DNA from: Leptospira biflexa
Lineage (GTDB): Bacteria; Spirochaetota; UBA4802; UB4802
Length of the DNA stretch: 33,689 nt
Assembly: GCA_020721905.1 (NCBI GenBank)
Contig: DYLU01000036.1
Span: 1-33,689, forward strand
Reading direction: 5' to 3'
The notes under the pieces were generated by a model. The model had not been told where the DNA came from, searched no databases, and worked only from the letters and a program-made list of their open reading frames with translations. This document shows, in pieces, positions 8,580-18,106 of this stretch (the first letter of the stretch is position 1; the number at the start of each line of letters is the position of its first letter). Made by a program: the position numbers and the translations under genes.

Positions 8580-9044
8580 ATGAACACAATTGAAGGGAAA
8601 TTAGATGCATCCGGTTTAAAGGTTGCGTTAATAGTTTCACGTTTCAACGAATTTATTACCAATAAGCTTTTATCCGGCGCACTGGATTGCCTGCAAAGAC
8701 ACAATGCTGATGAAAAAAATATAACCGTTATATGGGTGCCCGGTGCTTTTGAAATTCCTCCTGTGGCAATGAAAGCAGCCACTAAAGGAGGTTATGATGC
8801 CGTAATATGCCTGGGTGCAGTTATACGGGGTGCAACACCACATTTTGACTATGTTGCAGCTGAAGTTTCCAAAGGCGTTGCATTGGTTTCGCTGCAATCG
8901 CAGGTGCCGGTTATCTATGGGGTTCTTACAACCGATACCATTGAGCAGGCTGTTGAGCGTGCGGGAACCAAATCAGGCAATAAAGGCTTTGACGCTGCAA
9001 TGGCAGCCATTGAGATGGCACAACTGTATAAAAAGATAAGCTGA
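8580..9044 (+). CDS. ribH: 6,7-dimethyl-8-ribityllumazine synthase (riboflavin synthesis)
   Basis: This 154-residue enzyme condenses 5-amino-6-ribitylaminouracil with 3,4-dihydroxy-2-butanone 4-phosphate to make the riboflavin precursor lumazine. Motifs are in order: [12 protein letters not shown] near the N terminus, [22 protein letters not shown] with the catalytic His, and [11 protein letters not shown] followed by the [13 protein letters not shown] phosphate-binding segment. The length is typical. AGCAGG lies upstream of the ATG. The TGA overlaps the ATG of nusB by one base (TGATG), indicating translational coupling, a common ribH-nusB arrangement. No other riboflavin genes are in the window. 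The 108-base leader shows no recognisable FMN riboswitch. Confidence 0.97.
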   Translation: MNTIEGKLDASGLKVALIVSRFNEFITNKLLSGALDCLQRHNADEKNITVIWVPGAFEIPPVAMKAATKGGYDAVICLGAVIRGATPHFDYVAAEVSKGVALVSLQSQVPVIYGVLTTDTIEQAVERAGTKSGNKGFDAAMAAIEMAQLYKKIS

Positions 9045-9457
9045 TGGGTCATAGAAGAAAAGCCCGTGAATATGCCATGCAGGCCCTGTATATGTACGAA
9101 ACAGTTCGTACTCCATTACAGGAACTGATTTCCCTGCACTGGATAGACAAGGAAATCCCGGAGGATATCAGGGATTTTGCCATAATATTAATTGAAGGTA
9201 CCATAGATCATTTAGATTTTATTGATGACCTGATAAAGCGATATTCTAAAAACTGGAAATTTGAACGCATAAATCCTGTTGATAAGTCTATACTGAGAAT
9301 TTCTATCTATGCTCTGTTATATTTAGATTCCATACCCCATCCAGTCACTATTGATGAAGGGATTGAACTGGGAAAAATTTACGGGAGTGAAAACACGGGG
9401 CAGTTTATAAACGGAATTCTTGATGCAATACGAGTACATGAACTTCAAGCAAGGTGA
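9044..9457 (+). CDS. nusB: Transcription antitermination factor NusB
   Basis: This 137-residue all-helical RNA-binding protein acts with NusE (S10) at boxA in rRNA antitermination. The N terminus GHRRKAREYAMQALYMYE is the classic NusB opening with its basic RNA-contact helix. The middle block WKFERINPVDKSILRISIYALLY and the C-terminal block TIDEGIELGKIYGSENTGQFINGILDAI are the family's conserved segments. The length is typical. The start overlaps the ribH stop by one base, and the next gene begins three bases after its stop, so ribH-nusB-TPR form one unit. Confidence 0.96.
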   Translation: MGHRRKAREYAMQALYMYETVRTPLQELISLHWIDKEIPEDIRDFAIILIEGTIDHLDFIDDLIKRYSKNWKFERINPVDKSILRISIYALLYLDSIPHPVTIDEGIELGKIYGSENTGQFINGILDAIRVHELQAR

Positions 9458-9460
9458 AAC

Positions 9461-11515
9461 ATGCCTCCAATAAAAAAGCACACCTTCACCATCATTTCTG
9501 AAGAAAATCAGCCGGAAGGCATGCGCATCTTTTCCATAGAAAATGAAAAATCTATAAAAAAAGGTTTTAGCATATCAATACCAAAAAAATATCACCCATT
9601 AATTGCAGCAGTGTTGCTTATTCTTTTTGTCGTACTGGTTGTGGCGATAGTAACTGTCATAAAAAAACCATCTTCATTCCTTGATCAAAAGCAAACCACT
9701 GCACAGGATAATGCATTACTGCCGGGATTAAGCGACCAGAAGCTTATTCCAGAGGAACTATCGCAAAACCCGCACATACTCCGTGGCAAAACATATTATT
9801 TTAAAAAGAATTATACCAGTGCCATAGACGAATTCAGTGAGGTTGTTGCATCTGATGCACCTGACAGCGATAAGGCTATTGCCCTTACCTATATTGGCAT
9901 GATCCATGATGACAGAGGGGACTACAATAAAGCCATTGAAACATTCCTGCGAGCTTTAAAATATAAACCCATAGACAGCACCATTTTAAAAAATTTAGCG
10001 CTTGTCTACAGGCACAAAAAAGATTACCCCAATGCACTTGCCACCATGGAAAAAGCCATTGACATTGATGAAAACAACCCTGATTTACTGATACTTAAAG
10101 GAAATATACTCTTTGATATGGGCAGGTTTCCTGATGCAGTGAAAAGCTATACAAAAGCACTGGACATTGCGCCTGACAACCCGCAAGCCCTCTATAACAC
10201 AGCGCTAACATTCCTGAAAACCGGTGATGAGTTATCAGCAGTGGAATACTTTAAAAAGGCTGCAACTGCTGATTCATCAGGTACTATCGCAAAATTAGCT
10301 TATAGCCGTTTAGGAGCATTTTATACAGGCAGGCGTGACTATGCAATGGCTGAGAAATATTTGAATATGGCTATACAGCTTGATCCCAATGAACCAATTA
10401 ATCACTATAATTTAGGTATTGTTTATACCCAGCTTAAGCAGTTTGAAAAGGCGCTGGCTGAATTTAAGGCAGCTGAATCATCCGGCGCTCATGAAGAAAA
10501 GCTTTTAGAAGGCCTTTCAGAAGCTTACGCATCACTTGAACGCTATGATGAAAGCATTGCAGTGCTTGAACGCCTGCAGCCAGTGCAAAACAGGAATATT
10601 GCCATCATTGCCCGGTTAGCAGAGTTATATTACCGCAAAGGTGACTTAGATACTGCATTTGAATATTACAAACAGATAACAGTGTATGAGCCTGTTTCGG
10701 AAAATGCCCGTGTTGCTTATGCCAATATGGGCAATATCCGTGATGACCAGCACCGTTATGAAGATGCAATAGGCTTCTATAAAAAGGCACTGGCAATAGA
10801 TCCTGAAGACAGTTCTACCCTGTATAACTTAGGGATTGCCTACAAACATGCCGGAAAACCTGAGCTTGCCGTTGCAGCGTTTAACGATGCTGCACAATAT
10901 AACTCTGACAATCCCAAACCACGGCTTGCCATTGCGGACCTGTACTATGAAAAAGGGTATGTTGACCTGGCGCTGGATGAATACATAAAAGTAGTGCGGC
11001 TGTGGCCCAATCTGCAGGAAGCCCAGTTTACTCTTGGCATGCTCTATTTCAATAAAGGAAGAAATGACTATGCACTGGAAGCATTCAACAGGGTAATTGC
11101 AATAAATGGCAACAATGAGTATGCAAAAAAAGCCTATGTAAATATTGGTATTATACTATCCGGTTTTAAAGATGAAAAAAATCAGGCACAGGCTGTGCAG
11201 TCACTTCAAAAGGCACTGCTAATTTCACCCAATGAACCTGAAGCGCTACTTGCACTGGGTACCATTGCATACAACCAGCATAAATATGATAAGGCACTTG
11301 AGATTTTTTATCAGGTACTTGAAACTTCCAGTGATGATGCCATCACTGCACAGGCATATCACAGTATAGGACGCTGCTACTACGCTAAACGCGAATACAA
11401 AAAATCGCTGCAATTTTTAACAAAAGCTTCAGAGCTTGACCCAACCAACGAAGAAATACGGCTAAACCGCAAGGTAGCAATGGAAGCTTATGAAAAGGAA
11501 CTTTCTTTAAAATAA
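9461..11515 (+). CDS. Membrane-anchored TPR-repeat protein
   Basis: This 684-residue protein has a cytoplasmic N terminus of about 46 residues, one transmembrane helix at about 47-67 (rich in Leu, Val and Ile), a short linker, and then about 16 tetratricopeptide repeats from residue 105 to near the end. Typical repeat cores include ALTYIGMIHDDRGDYNKAIE and LYNLGIAYKHAGKPELAVAA. The basic residues before the helix, absence of a signal cleavage site and lack of other domains suggest a scaffold anchored in the inner membrane with repeats facing the periplasm. AAGGTG lies just upstream of the ATG, three bases after nusB. Partners are unknown; the ribH-nusB link is positional only. Confidence 0.88.
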   Translation: MPPIKKHTFTIISEENQPEGMRIFSIENEKSIKKGFSISIPKKYHPLIAAVLLILFVVLVVAIVTVIKKPSSFLDQKQTTAQDNALLPGLSDQKLIPEELSQNPHILRGKTYYFKKNYTSAIDEFSEVVASDAPDSDKAIALTYIGMIHDDRGDYNKAIETFLRALKYKPIDSTILKNLALVYRHKKDYPNALATMEKAIDIDENNPDLLILKGNILFDMGRFPDAVKSYTKALDIAPDNPQALYNTALTFLKTGDELSAVEYFKKAATADSSGTIAKLAYSRLGAFYTGRRDYAMAEKYLNMAIQLDPNEPINHYNLGIVYTQLKQFEKALAEFKAAESSGAHEEKLLEGLSEAYASLERYDESIAVLERLQPVQNRNIAIIARLAELYYRKGDLDTAFEYYKQITVYEPVSENARVAYANMGNIRDDQHRYEDAIGFYKKALAIDPEDSSTLYNLGIAYKHAGKPELAVAAFNDAAQYNSDNPKPRLAIADLYYEKGYVDLALDEYIKVVRLWPNLQEAQFTLGMLYFNKGRNDYALEAFNRVIAINGNNEYAKKAYVNIGIILSGFKDEKNQAQAVQSLQKALLISPNEPEALLALGTIAYNQHKYDKALEIFYQVLETSSDDAITAQAYHSIGRCYYAKREYKKSLQFLTKASELDPTNEEIRLNRKVAMEAYEKELSLK

Positions 11516-11612
11516 CTTTTTTTATTTTTTGCTGGATTGTCGTAGAGCAATAATAATGCAATAAAAGCACATGAAAAAACTTTCTTCCATATAGAATAAA
11601 GGTATAGTAGCT

Positions 11613-12110
11613 ATGCAATACCCTGAAATTCCTGATGAAATTAAAAAGCTTTTAGCGCAGGGTGAAAAAATTGATGAAATCAGACTGGATGCAGAGGGTA
11701 ACTGGTTTCACAATGGACAACCTTTCACCAATCAGCGTATCATAGATTTTTTCAATAAGTCAATCAACATAACAAAAGACGGGACATATGTCATACACTA
11801 TGCACAATTCACATACCCCATAGTGGTTGAGGACGCACCACTATTTATAACCGGCGCACGTTTTAAAGGCTTTGCCCATTTTGAAACAGTAATCCTGACG
11901 CTTAGCACCGGACAGGAAGAAGAGCTTGATGTTGCCACCCTCCATATTCGCAAGGGGAAAGAGCTGTACTGCTATGTACGCAATAACACCATGCTTGCAA
12001 AATTCAAACGCTCTGCTTCATTTACCATCCTTGAACGCCTTGAAGAAACTGATGATATTTTTTATCTGACTATTGCAGGCAGGAAAATTGTACTGGAAGA
12101 AAAATTATAA
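11613..12110 (+). CDS. DUF1285 family protein
   Basis: The 165-residue soluble protein matches the DUF1285 pattern: an IDEIRLDAEGNWFHNGQPF opening (G-x-W-F/Y-H-x-G) followed by IIDFFNKSI, then YPIVVEDAPLFITG, the family's conserved V-x-D-x-P segment. The C-terminal half is beta-rich and compatible with the family's second subdomain. Function is unknown across bacteria. AAAGG lies about ten bases before the ATG. It follows the TPR gene after 97 bases of T-rich sequence, with no clear terminator, and is convergent with priA at 12151. Confidence 0.8.
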   Translation: MQYPEIPDEIKKLLAQGEKIDEIRLDAEGNWFHNGQPFTNQRIIDFFNKSINITKDGTYVIHYAQFTYPIVVEDAPLFITGARFKGFAHFETVILTLSTGQEEELDVATLHIRKGKELYCYVRNNTMLAKFKRSASFTILERLEETDDIFYLTIAGRKIVLEEKL

Positions 12111-12150
12111 TGCTACCCTGAACACTGTGATGTTGTGACACAACTACATT

Positions 12151-14088
12151 TCATAAAAGATCCAATGGGTCAATATCTATCTCCAAATATGTTCTCTGCA
12201 GGTTCACCTTCTTTTTGCATTGCGCCAGTATGCCGCACAGCCTTTCAACATGATTTGATTTTAACACAATATGATATCGGTACTGTGATGCTATTTTATA
12301 CAGTGGTGCCCGGGATGGCCCAAGTATTGTTATGTCCGGGAATTGTGGCGATAGTTCCTGTAATATTTCCCTGCACTGATCAGCAACCGTTGACACAATT
12401 TCCTCCCTTGCACCTCTTACCACAAGCCGTGCCATGCGAACATAAGGCGGATAGTTTAATGCTTTTCGTATTGACAGCTCTTTATTGCAGAATCCCATAT
12501 AATCGTGATTTTTCAAAAAATGAAATATGGGATTATCCGGATTAACTGTTTGTACAATAACCTTCCCACCAACCTCACCTCGACCCGATCTGCCTGCTAC
12601 CTGTACCAGTAAAGCAAACGTGCGCTCCAGGGCCCTGAAATCAGGAACTAAAAGCCCACTGTCAGCCAGAATAACACCAACCAGCGATACATTGGGAAAA
12701 TCAAATCCCTTTGCCACCATCTGCGTTCCCAAAAGAATATCAATTTCACCATTCATCATGTCATTGACCACAGCGGGAAGGAAGTTTTTCTTTTGTGCTG
12801 AATCCTGATCAAGACGTACTAACCTTGCCCTGGGAAACATTTTTTGTAAAAATTCCTCAACACGCTGCGTACCACTGCCAACCATAACCAGATTTTTTGA
12901 GCCGCAGTTACTGCAAATTTCCGGCACAACCGTTTCATAGTGGCAGTAGTGACATAATAATTTGTGTTTATGATATGTAAGACTGATACTGCAATGCGGG
13001 CACTGAACAGATGCGCCGCAATCCTGACACAACACCACCGGAGCAAAACCCCGTCTGTTTAAAAGCAGTATTACCTGCTGCTTTGCTTCAATTGTCTTTT
13101 TAATTGAAAACAGTAATGTATTTGAAAATATAGTACGTGGATTTGATGCCTTTACAGCAACTATCTCCAGTTCAGGAAGCTTTGCAGTTCCAAAACGCTT
13201 GTGCAACTGATGCTGCACAATACTATGACGCTGTATTGCATACAGTGTTTCAAGTGACGGTGTTGCTGAACCCAGCACCAGCATTGCACCTTCCTGGCGG
13301 TGTCTGTACCAGACAACCGTTCGTGCATGGTAGCGCGGCGTGCTGTTTTCTTTATAAGAACTGTCATGCTCTTCATCAATGATGATAAGACCCAATGCTG
13401 GTGCCTGCATAAAAATTGCTGAGCGTGTACCAACTGCAATCATTGCCTGTCCAGTATAAAAGCGCTTCCAGCTAACAAGCCGTTCATTTGGATTCAATCC
13501 GCTATGATACATCACCAGCGTCTGGCCAAACACCGCTTTAAGGCGCTCAAACATCTGTGAGGAAATAGAAATCTCAGGCACCAAATACAAAACAGCTTTT
13601 CCCTGCTGTATAATCTTCTTTGCCAGGGCAATGTACACCTCGGTCTTTCCGCTGCCTGTTATCCCGTAAATGCAATGCACCTTTTGCGGCTGGTTAAGTA
13701 TGGATTGATATATTTGTTCCTGTTCCAAAGTGAGAATTACATCCTTAGAACTATCGCCAAAAGTAAATGGCTTTGTGCGTATATTATATGATTTCCCTGA
13801 AGGCAGAGCAGTAGCCAGTGCCTCACCAAAATGGCACACATAATGGTTTGACATAAACTGCGCTAACTTTAGCAGGCGCTCATCAAAGATAGGCTGTGTA
13901 TCAAGCACCTTTATAACAGGCTTCACTTCAAAATGAGGAGCATTGTCATGGACGTTGACAACATACGCGGTAGTTTTACGGTTTTTAAAATTAACAATAA
14001 CCCGCATACCTTTTGTTATGGTAGTATCGTCGGTGCTGTATGTAAAAAAACCATCAATGGGAAATCCTACAGCAACATCTACAAACAT
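12151..14088 (-). CDS. priA: Primosomal replication restart helicase PriA
   Basis: This 645-residue superfamily-2 3'-5' helicase reloads the replisome at stalled forks. The N-terminal DNA-binding domain opens with VAVGFPIDGFFTY. The Walker A box GITGSGKTEVY lies at about residue 140-150, with DEEHD as motif II. Two zinc sites come from four C-x2-C pairs between about 353 and 396 (eight Cys in CQDCGASVQCPHC and the following segment), as in PriA. The length is shorter than E. coli PriA but within the range for the family. It starts two bases after the UDG-like gene, so the two are co-transcribed at the end of the long minus-strand array. Confidence 0.96.
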   Translation of the reverse strand: MFVDVAVGFPIDGFFTYSTDDTTITKGMRVIVNFKNRKTTAYVVNVHDNAPHFEVKPVIKVLDTQPIFDERLLKLAQFMSNHYVCHFGEALATALPSGKSYNIRTKPFTFGDSSKDVILTLEQEQIYQSILNQPQKVHCIYGITGSGKTEVYIALAKKIIQQGKAVLYLVPEISISSQMFERLKAVFGQTLVMYHSGLNPNERLVSWKRFYTGQAMIAVGTRSAIFMQAPALGLIIIDEEHDSSYKENSTPRYHARTVVWYRHRQEGAMLVLGSATPSLETLYAIQRHSIVQHQLHKRFGTAKLPELEIVAVKASNPRTIFSNTLLFSIKKTIEAKQQVILLLNRRGFAPVVLCQDCGASVQCPHCSISLTYHKHKLLCHYCHYETVVPEICSNCGSKNLVMVGSGTQRVEEFLQKMFPRARLVRLDQDSAQKKNFLPAVVNDMMNGEIDILLGTQMVAKGFDFPNVSLVGVILADSGLLVPDFRALERTFALLVQVAGRSGRGEVGGKVIVQTVNPDNPIFHFLKNHDYMGFCNKELSIRKALNYPPYVRMARLVVRGAREEIVSTVADQCREILQELSPQFPDITILGPSRAPLYKIASQYRYHIVLKSNHVERLCGILAQCKKKVNLQRTYLEIDIDPLDLL

Positions 14089-14090
14089 AT

Positions 14091-14723
14091 CTATTTCCCA
14101 TCCAGCACAGCTTTAACAAGCTTCAACGTATTCCATGCTGGTTTTTTTAATTCAGGATTTTTTAACAGAGTAATGGGATGCTCAATGTTATACCACTGTA
14201 TACCACTGCTGTTTTTAACAATCTTCTGTAAGGGTCGCATATCACCCATAACAATAATTATCTGTGGTTTGACAAGTTCTATTTCCTTTGCCAAAAGGTT
14301 CTGGCAGTGTGAAAACATGGTACCTGGTAGCTCTCGCTGGCTTTCACATTTAATCATGGGTGTGATATAGCAAGCTTTAACATCTATACCAATAGCTTTC
14401 ATCATCCTGTCAAGCATCGTATCAACATCAGACTGCAACACCTTCTTTTCAACAGACGAAAGCATGGATGGCGGGTTTAATATTATCATGATTCCCGACG
14501 AAGCATCACCACCATGGATTGTATTCTTTTCTGTAGTCTTGCATTTGGTGCATTGTGCTACCATATGCTGTATTTTTTCCTGCACGGTATTCAATGCAAC
14601 AGGCGCAACAACATTTTTTCTGTCTGAAAAATAATTGATTTCATCAGTATAGGCCAGTATCAGTGGCGTTTTCCTGCCATACTGTATATGTGTCAAAATT
14701 GCTTCTTTAAGTAAATGGTACAT
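14091..14723 (-). CDS. Uracil-DNA glycosylase superfamily protein (family 4-like) with degenerate catalytic motif
   Basis: The 210-residue protein aligns by eye along family-4 UDGs. The four cysteines that hold the 4Fe-4S cluster are present: C58 and C61 (CTKC), C126 (MIKC) and C140. The CYITPMIKC segment and EIELVKPQIIIVMG strand match, as does the His-Pro of the leucine-loop motif (H182-P183, before LLKNPELKKPAW). However, the usual motif A (G-E-x-P-G-x-x-E-D) is replaced by I-L-N-P-P-S at 81-86, and the downstream PFVGxAG is missing. The Asn-Pro recalls TDG/MUG/SMUG motifs rather than family 4. An extra N-terminal segment of about 45 residues precedes the first Cys pair. It may be catalytically altered or have a different role. 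It is coupled to priA, two bases downstream. Confidence 0.75.
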   Translation of the reverse strand: MYHLLKEAILTHIQYGRKTPLILAYTDEINYFSDRKNVVAPVALNTVQEKIQHMVAQCTKCKTTEKNTIHGGDASSGIMIILNPPSMLSSVEKKVLQSDVDTMLDRMMKAIGIDVKACYITPMIKCESQRELPGTMFSHCQNLLAKEIELVKPQIIIVMGDMRPLQKIVKNSSGIQWYNIEHPITLLKNPELKKPAWNTLKLVKAVLDGK

Positions 14724-14774
14724 GATAGTGCCTGTAGTTAAGTTTTAGACTAATGTAAAATCCACACTGGCTTG

Positions 14775-16130
14775 CTATAACCTGTCAATATTAATATGAT
14801 ACTGTCGAATCTTCCTGTGCAGATTAGTACGCTCAATTCCCAGCGCTTTGGCTGTGGCTGATATATTTTTATCATACTGTTTTAACGCTTTGATAATATA
14901 ATCCTTTTCAAACTGTTCACGTGCTTTTTTCAAACTGGATGTTTCTCTGGCAATAGTATCCTCATAATCATAGGACTCAATATGTTTGGTAACATCCTTT
15001 ACCTGTATAACTTCAGATGGCACCATTATGGTAAGCCGTTCAATGACATTCTTAAGTTCTCTGACATTGCCTGGCCACGAATAATTAACCAGAAATTCCA
15101 TAGCGCTGTCGCTCATCTGTTTGATGCCAAGGCCATGCTCACGCGCAAATTTTTCCAGAAAGTAATCAACCAGCAACGAAATATCTTCACGGCGTTCTGA
15201 AAGGGGTGGGACATAAATGGGGATAACATTGAGGCGATAGTAGAGGTCTTCGCGGAAGCGTCCCTGTTCAATGGCCTCTTTTACATCCACATTGGTTGCA
15301 GCAATAACACGCACATCAACCGTGATGACATCATTGCCACCCACACGCTCAAACTGTTGTTCCTGCAAAACGCGCAGCACCTTGGCCTGTGCACTGGGGC
15401 TCATATCACATATTTCATCCAGGAATATTGTTCCTTTATCAGCCAATTCAAATTTTCCTAAGCGGCGGGCGACAGCTCCGGTAAACGAGCCTTTTTCATG
15501 TCCAAACAACTCACTTTCAATAAGCTCATCGGGTATTGCTGCACAGTTGACTTTAATAAATGGCTTATCGCTGCGTTTGGACTTTCGATAAATAGCACGG
15601 GCAACAAGTTCCTTACCTGTGCCATTTTCACCGGTTATAAATACCCTGGCATTGGTTGACGCAGCTGTATCGATAATCCGCTTGACCTCCTGCATTGGAG
15701 GTGAGTTGCCAATCATTTCATCTTCTAATGTAATATTTTTCTTTAATAGAATATTCTCTCTTTTTAACTCAATCTGCTCCAGTGCATTCTTTAATGATGT
15801 TATCACACGTTCCATTGAAGGTGGTTTCTCCAGAAAATCATATGCACCAAACCGTGTTGACTTCACTGCTATATCAATTGACCCGTGTCCTGAAATCATG
15901 ATAACAGCTACATCCTGCTTTGTTTTCTTGATACGTTGCAGTACCTCCAATCCATCAATGTCAGGAAGCCATACATCCAGGAATATAACATCACATTCAT
16001 TTGATTTAATAAATTGCACAGCATCATTACCATTTTCAACAGTATACACCGTATGGCCCTCATCCTGTAAAATGGCTTTCATGGTGTTCAATATGTTTTT
16101 TTCATCATCAACAACAAGTATTTTTGCCAT
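14775..16130 (-). CDS. ntrX: Sigma-54-dependent response regulator, NtrX type
   Basis: The 451-residue regulator has an N-terminal receiver domain with acidic pocket D8/D9 and phospho-acceptor D52 (FLDVWLPD). A central AAA+ domain follows, with Walker A GENGTGKE and the sigma-54-contact loop GSFTGA (the Ser variant of GAFTGA), and then the Walker B region and REDLYYRLNV. The C-terminal Fis-type helix-turn-helix, ending IERTNLHRKIRQY, is the NtrX signature. It would activate RpoN promoters when phosphorylated. The partner kinase lies 64 bases upstream and rpoN is in the same array. GAGGG precedes the ATG. NtrX is preferred over NtrC because of the HTH sequence and the NtrY-like kinase. Confidence 0.92.
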   Translation of the reverse strand: MAKILVVDDEKNILNTMKAILQDEGHTVYTVENGNDAVQFIKSNECDVIFLDVWLPDIDGLEVLQRIKKTKQDVAVIMISGHGSIDIAVKSTRFGAYDFLEKPPSMERVITSLKNALEQIELKRENILLKKNITLEDEMIGNSPPMQEVKRIIDTAASTNARVFITGENGTGKELVARAIYRKSKRSDKPFIKVNCAAIPDELIESELFGHEKGSFTGAVARRLGKFELADKGTIFLDEICDMSPSAQAKVLRVLQEQQFERVGGNDVITVDVRVIAATNVDVKEAIEQGRFREDLYYRLNVIPIYVPPLSERREDISLLVDYFLEKFAREHGLGIKQMSDSAMEFLVNYSWPGNVRELKNVIERLTIMVPSEVIQVKDVTKHIESYDYEDTIARETSSLKKAREQFEKDYIIKALKQYDKNISATAKALGIERTNLHRKIRQYHINIDRL

Positions 16131-16194
16131 AGTCCCTCAAACGTAAATAATATTACATAGTATGACAATACAGCAGCTTATTCTAAACAGTATC

Positions 16195-17970
16195 TTACTG
16201 TAACGGTATGGTAATTGTAAATTGTGTACCCTCACCTTTTGAATCACAGGTTATATTCCATTTATGGTCAATAATAATTTTTTCAACTATAGCAAGTCCC
16301 AGACCCATGCCGCTTTCTTTAGTTGAAAATGTTGGTTCAAAAACTTTAGATAGATTTTCTTCAGGAATTCCCATACCATTATCTTTAAACTGAATATAAA
16401 CTACCTGTTTTTCTTTATCATACATACTTGTGATAGTAATTTCATTTGCTTTTGCTTCAATTGAATTCTGAATAATATTTAGAAAAGCCTGGCGTAATAA
16501 TGCCTTATCACACATAACAGGCGCAAGATTGGCATCCAGATTTGTAATAAATGAAATTGCATCGTTTCCGTACATATCAATACAATTTTCAAGAATAGTA
16601 TTAATATTTTCTTGTGTCAGATTAATTTCCGGTAACCTGGCAAATTTTGAAAACTCAGAAAGCATATTCATTAAAATATTTACTTCTTCAATAATAGTAC
16701 CGGTTGCATCTTTTACAATGACAGGAAATTCAGGGTGATTTTCCTCATACCTCCGGTAAAGCCTTTCTGCTGACAGACGAATAGGAGTTAAAGGGTTTTT
16801 TATCTCATGTATTAGTTTTCTTGCTATCTCACTCCATGCCTGTAACTTCTGCGTTTGATACATCATTTTCCTGCCATGATCAAGCTGTTTTGCCATCTGG
16901 TTAAATGATTCATATAAAACAGCTATCTCATCCTGTTCTTGTCTGGTAAGATTTATCTGGAAATCACCTTTTGCAATCTTTTTAGAAGCTTCAACCAGTT
17001 CAAGCACCGGCCGTGTTATACTTTGCGATATCATGATGCTCAGGATGACAGCAAGCAAAATAATACCAAGTGAAAGTAAAATCAACGCTATGCCAATACC
17101 AGTCTGAAAATATGGTTTAAGAAATTCCTGCTTTTTATATTCACTGTATGCGGTATTTAAAAAATCAGCAGTTGCAAACATCTCGTTTGGTATTAATCTG
17201 TACAGTACAATACAGTATGGACCATATTGAGTATAAGCAACAGAGTACATATTATTAAATATGGATAATCTGCTGCAATGTGCAAGGCTATTAATATGTG
17301 CAAGTTGCAGAAAAGTAACAATATTGAATACAATATCTGGATTATTGTTGCCAGCATACAGTAATGTAACATTATTGTGTAATACGCGTTTTGATTCAAC
17401 AAGTGTCACAAAAAACGATGTATTTGTATATATATACCGCTGTCTGAAAGCAGGATGTAATAGATATTCTGTACTTACATAATTATTTTTTAAATCATAT
17501 CTCAGTTGATTCAACTGCCTGACCAGATTTTCTTCTGTTTCAAAAACCATTTGGTTGGCAAGATCAACAGACTTTTCCAGCGCAGAAATAGTTTTTTCAG
17601 TAAAAAACTGTTTAATAGTTGAATTTAATATATTACTGGTAATGACAATAATGGGAATAGTTGGAACAGTAGCAATAACTATTAACGCTAATGCTATTTT
17701 AGTCCTTATACTTCTGCTGTATATAACTTCAGGATGAACCCGTAAACGAAATGATATTAAAATAAAAAATACTGCAGCAGCCAGTGGTACAATCATGACA
17801 AGATTTACAAAAAAACCTTCACCAACTGAAGTATTTTCACTCTGGGGAGGCAAAAGAAAAGCAATGATAGTTGCAAATATAAAAAATGTGCCAATAAAAA
17901 TCAGTGAATTTTTGATATTTTGCTTTGATACATATTCTTTTAAATAACCTTTTATGGACACTAACATCAT
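16195..17970 (-). CDS. ntrY: Membrane sensor histidine kinase, NtrY type
   Basis: The 591-residue kinase has three N-terminal membrane helices (about 20-41, 53-75, 91-113), an extracytoplasmic region of about 180 residues, and a fourth helix at about 292-317. A HAMP linker follows, then HisKA with phospho-acceptor H388 (HEIKNPLTPIRLS), then HATPase_c with N box (NIIQNSIEA), G1 (DNGMGIP) and G2 (GMGLGLAI). This four-helix plus HAMP layout is typical of NtrY. A PAS domain, common in NtrY, is not evident between HAMP and HisKA. It should phosphorylate the adjacent NtrX. The start ATG-ATG has a weak Shine-Dalgarno. A 136-base gap separates it from the DUF4390-like gene upstream. Confidence 0.9.
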   Translation of the reverse strand: MMLVSIKGYLKEYVSKQNIKNSLIFIGTFFIFATIIAFLLPPQSENTSVGEGFFVNLVMIVPLAAAVFFILISFRLRVHPEVIYSRSIRTKIALALIVIATVPTIPIIVITSNILNSTIKQFFTEKTISALEKSVDLANQMVFETEENLVRQLNQLRYDLKNNYVSTEYLLHPAFRQRYIYTNTSFFVTLVESKRVLHNNVTLLYAGNNNPDIVFNIVTFLQLAHINSLAHCSRLSIFNNMYSVAYTQYGPYCIVLYRLIPNEMFATADFLNTAYSEYKKQEFLKPYFQTGIGIALILLSLGIILLAVILSIMISQSITRPVLELVEASKKIAKGDFQINLTRQEQDEIAVLYESFNQMAKQLDHGRKMMYQTQKLQAWSEIARKLIHEIKNPLTPIRLSAERLYRRYEENHPEFPVIVKDATGTIIEEVNILMNMLSEFSKFARLPEINLTQENINTILENCIDMYGNDAISFITNLDANLAPVMCDKALLRQAFLNIIQNSIEAKANEITITSMYDKEKQVVYIQFKDNGMGIPEENLSKVFEPTFSTKESGMGLGLAIVEKIIIDHKWNITCDSKGEGTQFTITIPLQ

Positions 17971-17988
17971 GGCATCACAAATTATTCT

Positions 17989-18017
17989 TTAATATAAATT
18001 ACAGATAAATATAGCAA
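17989..18017 (-). promoter_or_regulatory. Candidate promoter for ntrY-ntrX
   Basis: On the minus strand TTGCTA (18017-18012) and TATTAA (17994-17989) are spaced by 17 bases, each four of six to the sigma-70 consensus, about 20-50 bases upstream of the ntrY ATG. The gap upstream (17971-18106) is the only one longer than 100 bases between rpoN and ntrX, so a separate promoter here is reasonable. No TGGCAC-N5-TTGCW-like sigma-54 element was seen in it. Confidence 0.35.
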
Positions 18018-18106
18018 GTAATACACAATCTGGCCACCTGAGGCAGTGCAGGAATACTGCTTTTATTCATACCATATGTTTCAGGAATAATTGCTATCAT
18101 AAAATA

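Noticed and set aside
11516-11612. Terminator after the TPR gene
   Set aside because: There are T-runs, but no stem of more than four base pairs precedes them.
12132-12144. GTTGTGACACAAC palindrome between the DUF1285 gene and priA
   Set aside because: The arms are short, the loop is one base and no U-tract follows. It lies between convergent genes, where an operator is unlikely.
12135-12545. 136-codon plus-strand frame at the priA 3' end
   Set aside because: It lies antisense to priA and shows no recognised motif.
15619-16146. Open frame of 175 codons on the plus strand antisense to ntrX
   Set aside because: It is entirely antisense to a receiver and AAA+ domain with clear motifs; no family or Shine-Dalgarno was seen.
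18037-18062. GCAGT...ACTGC hairpin followed by TTTTATT in the gap before ntrY
   Set aside because: The stem is only five bases and the T-run would serve plus-strand transcripts, whereas all nearby genes are on the minus strand.
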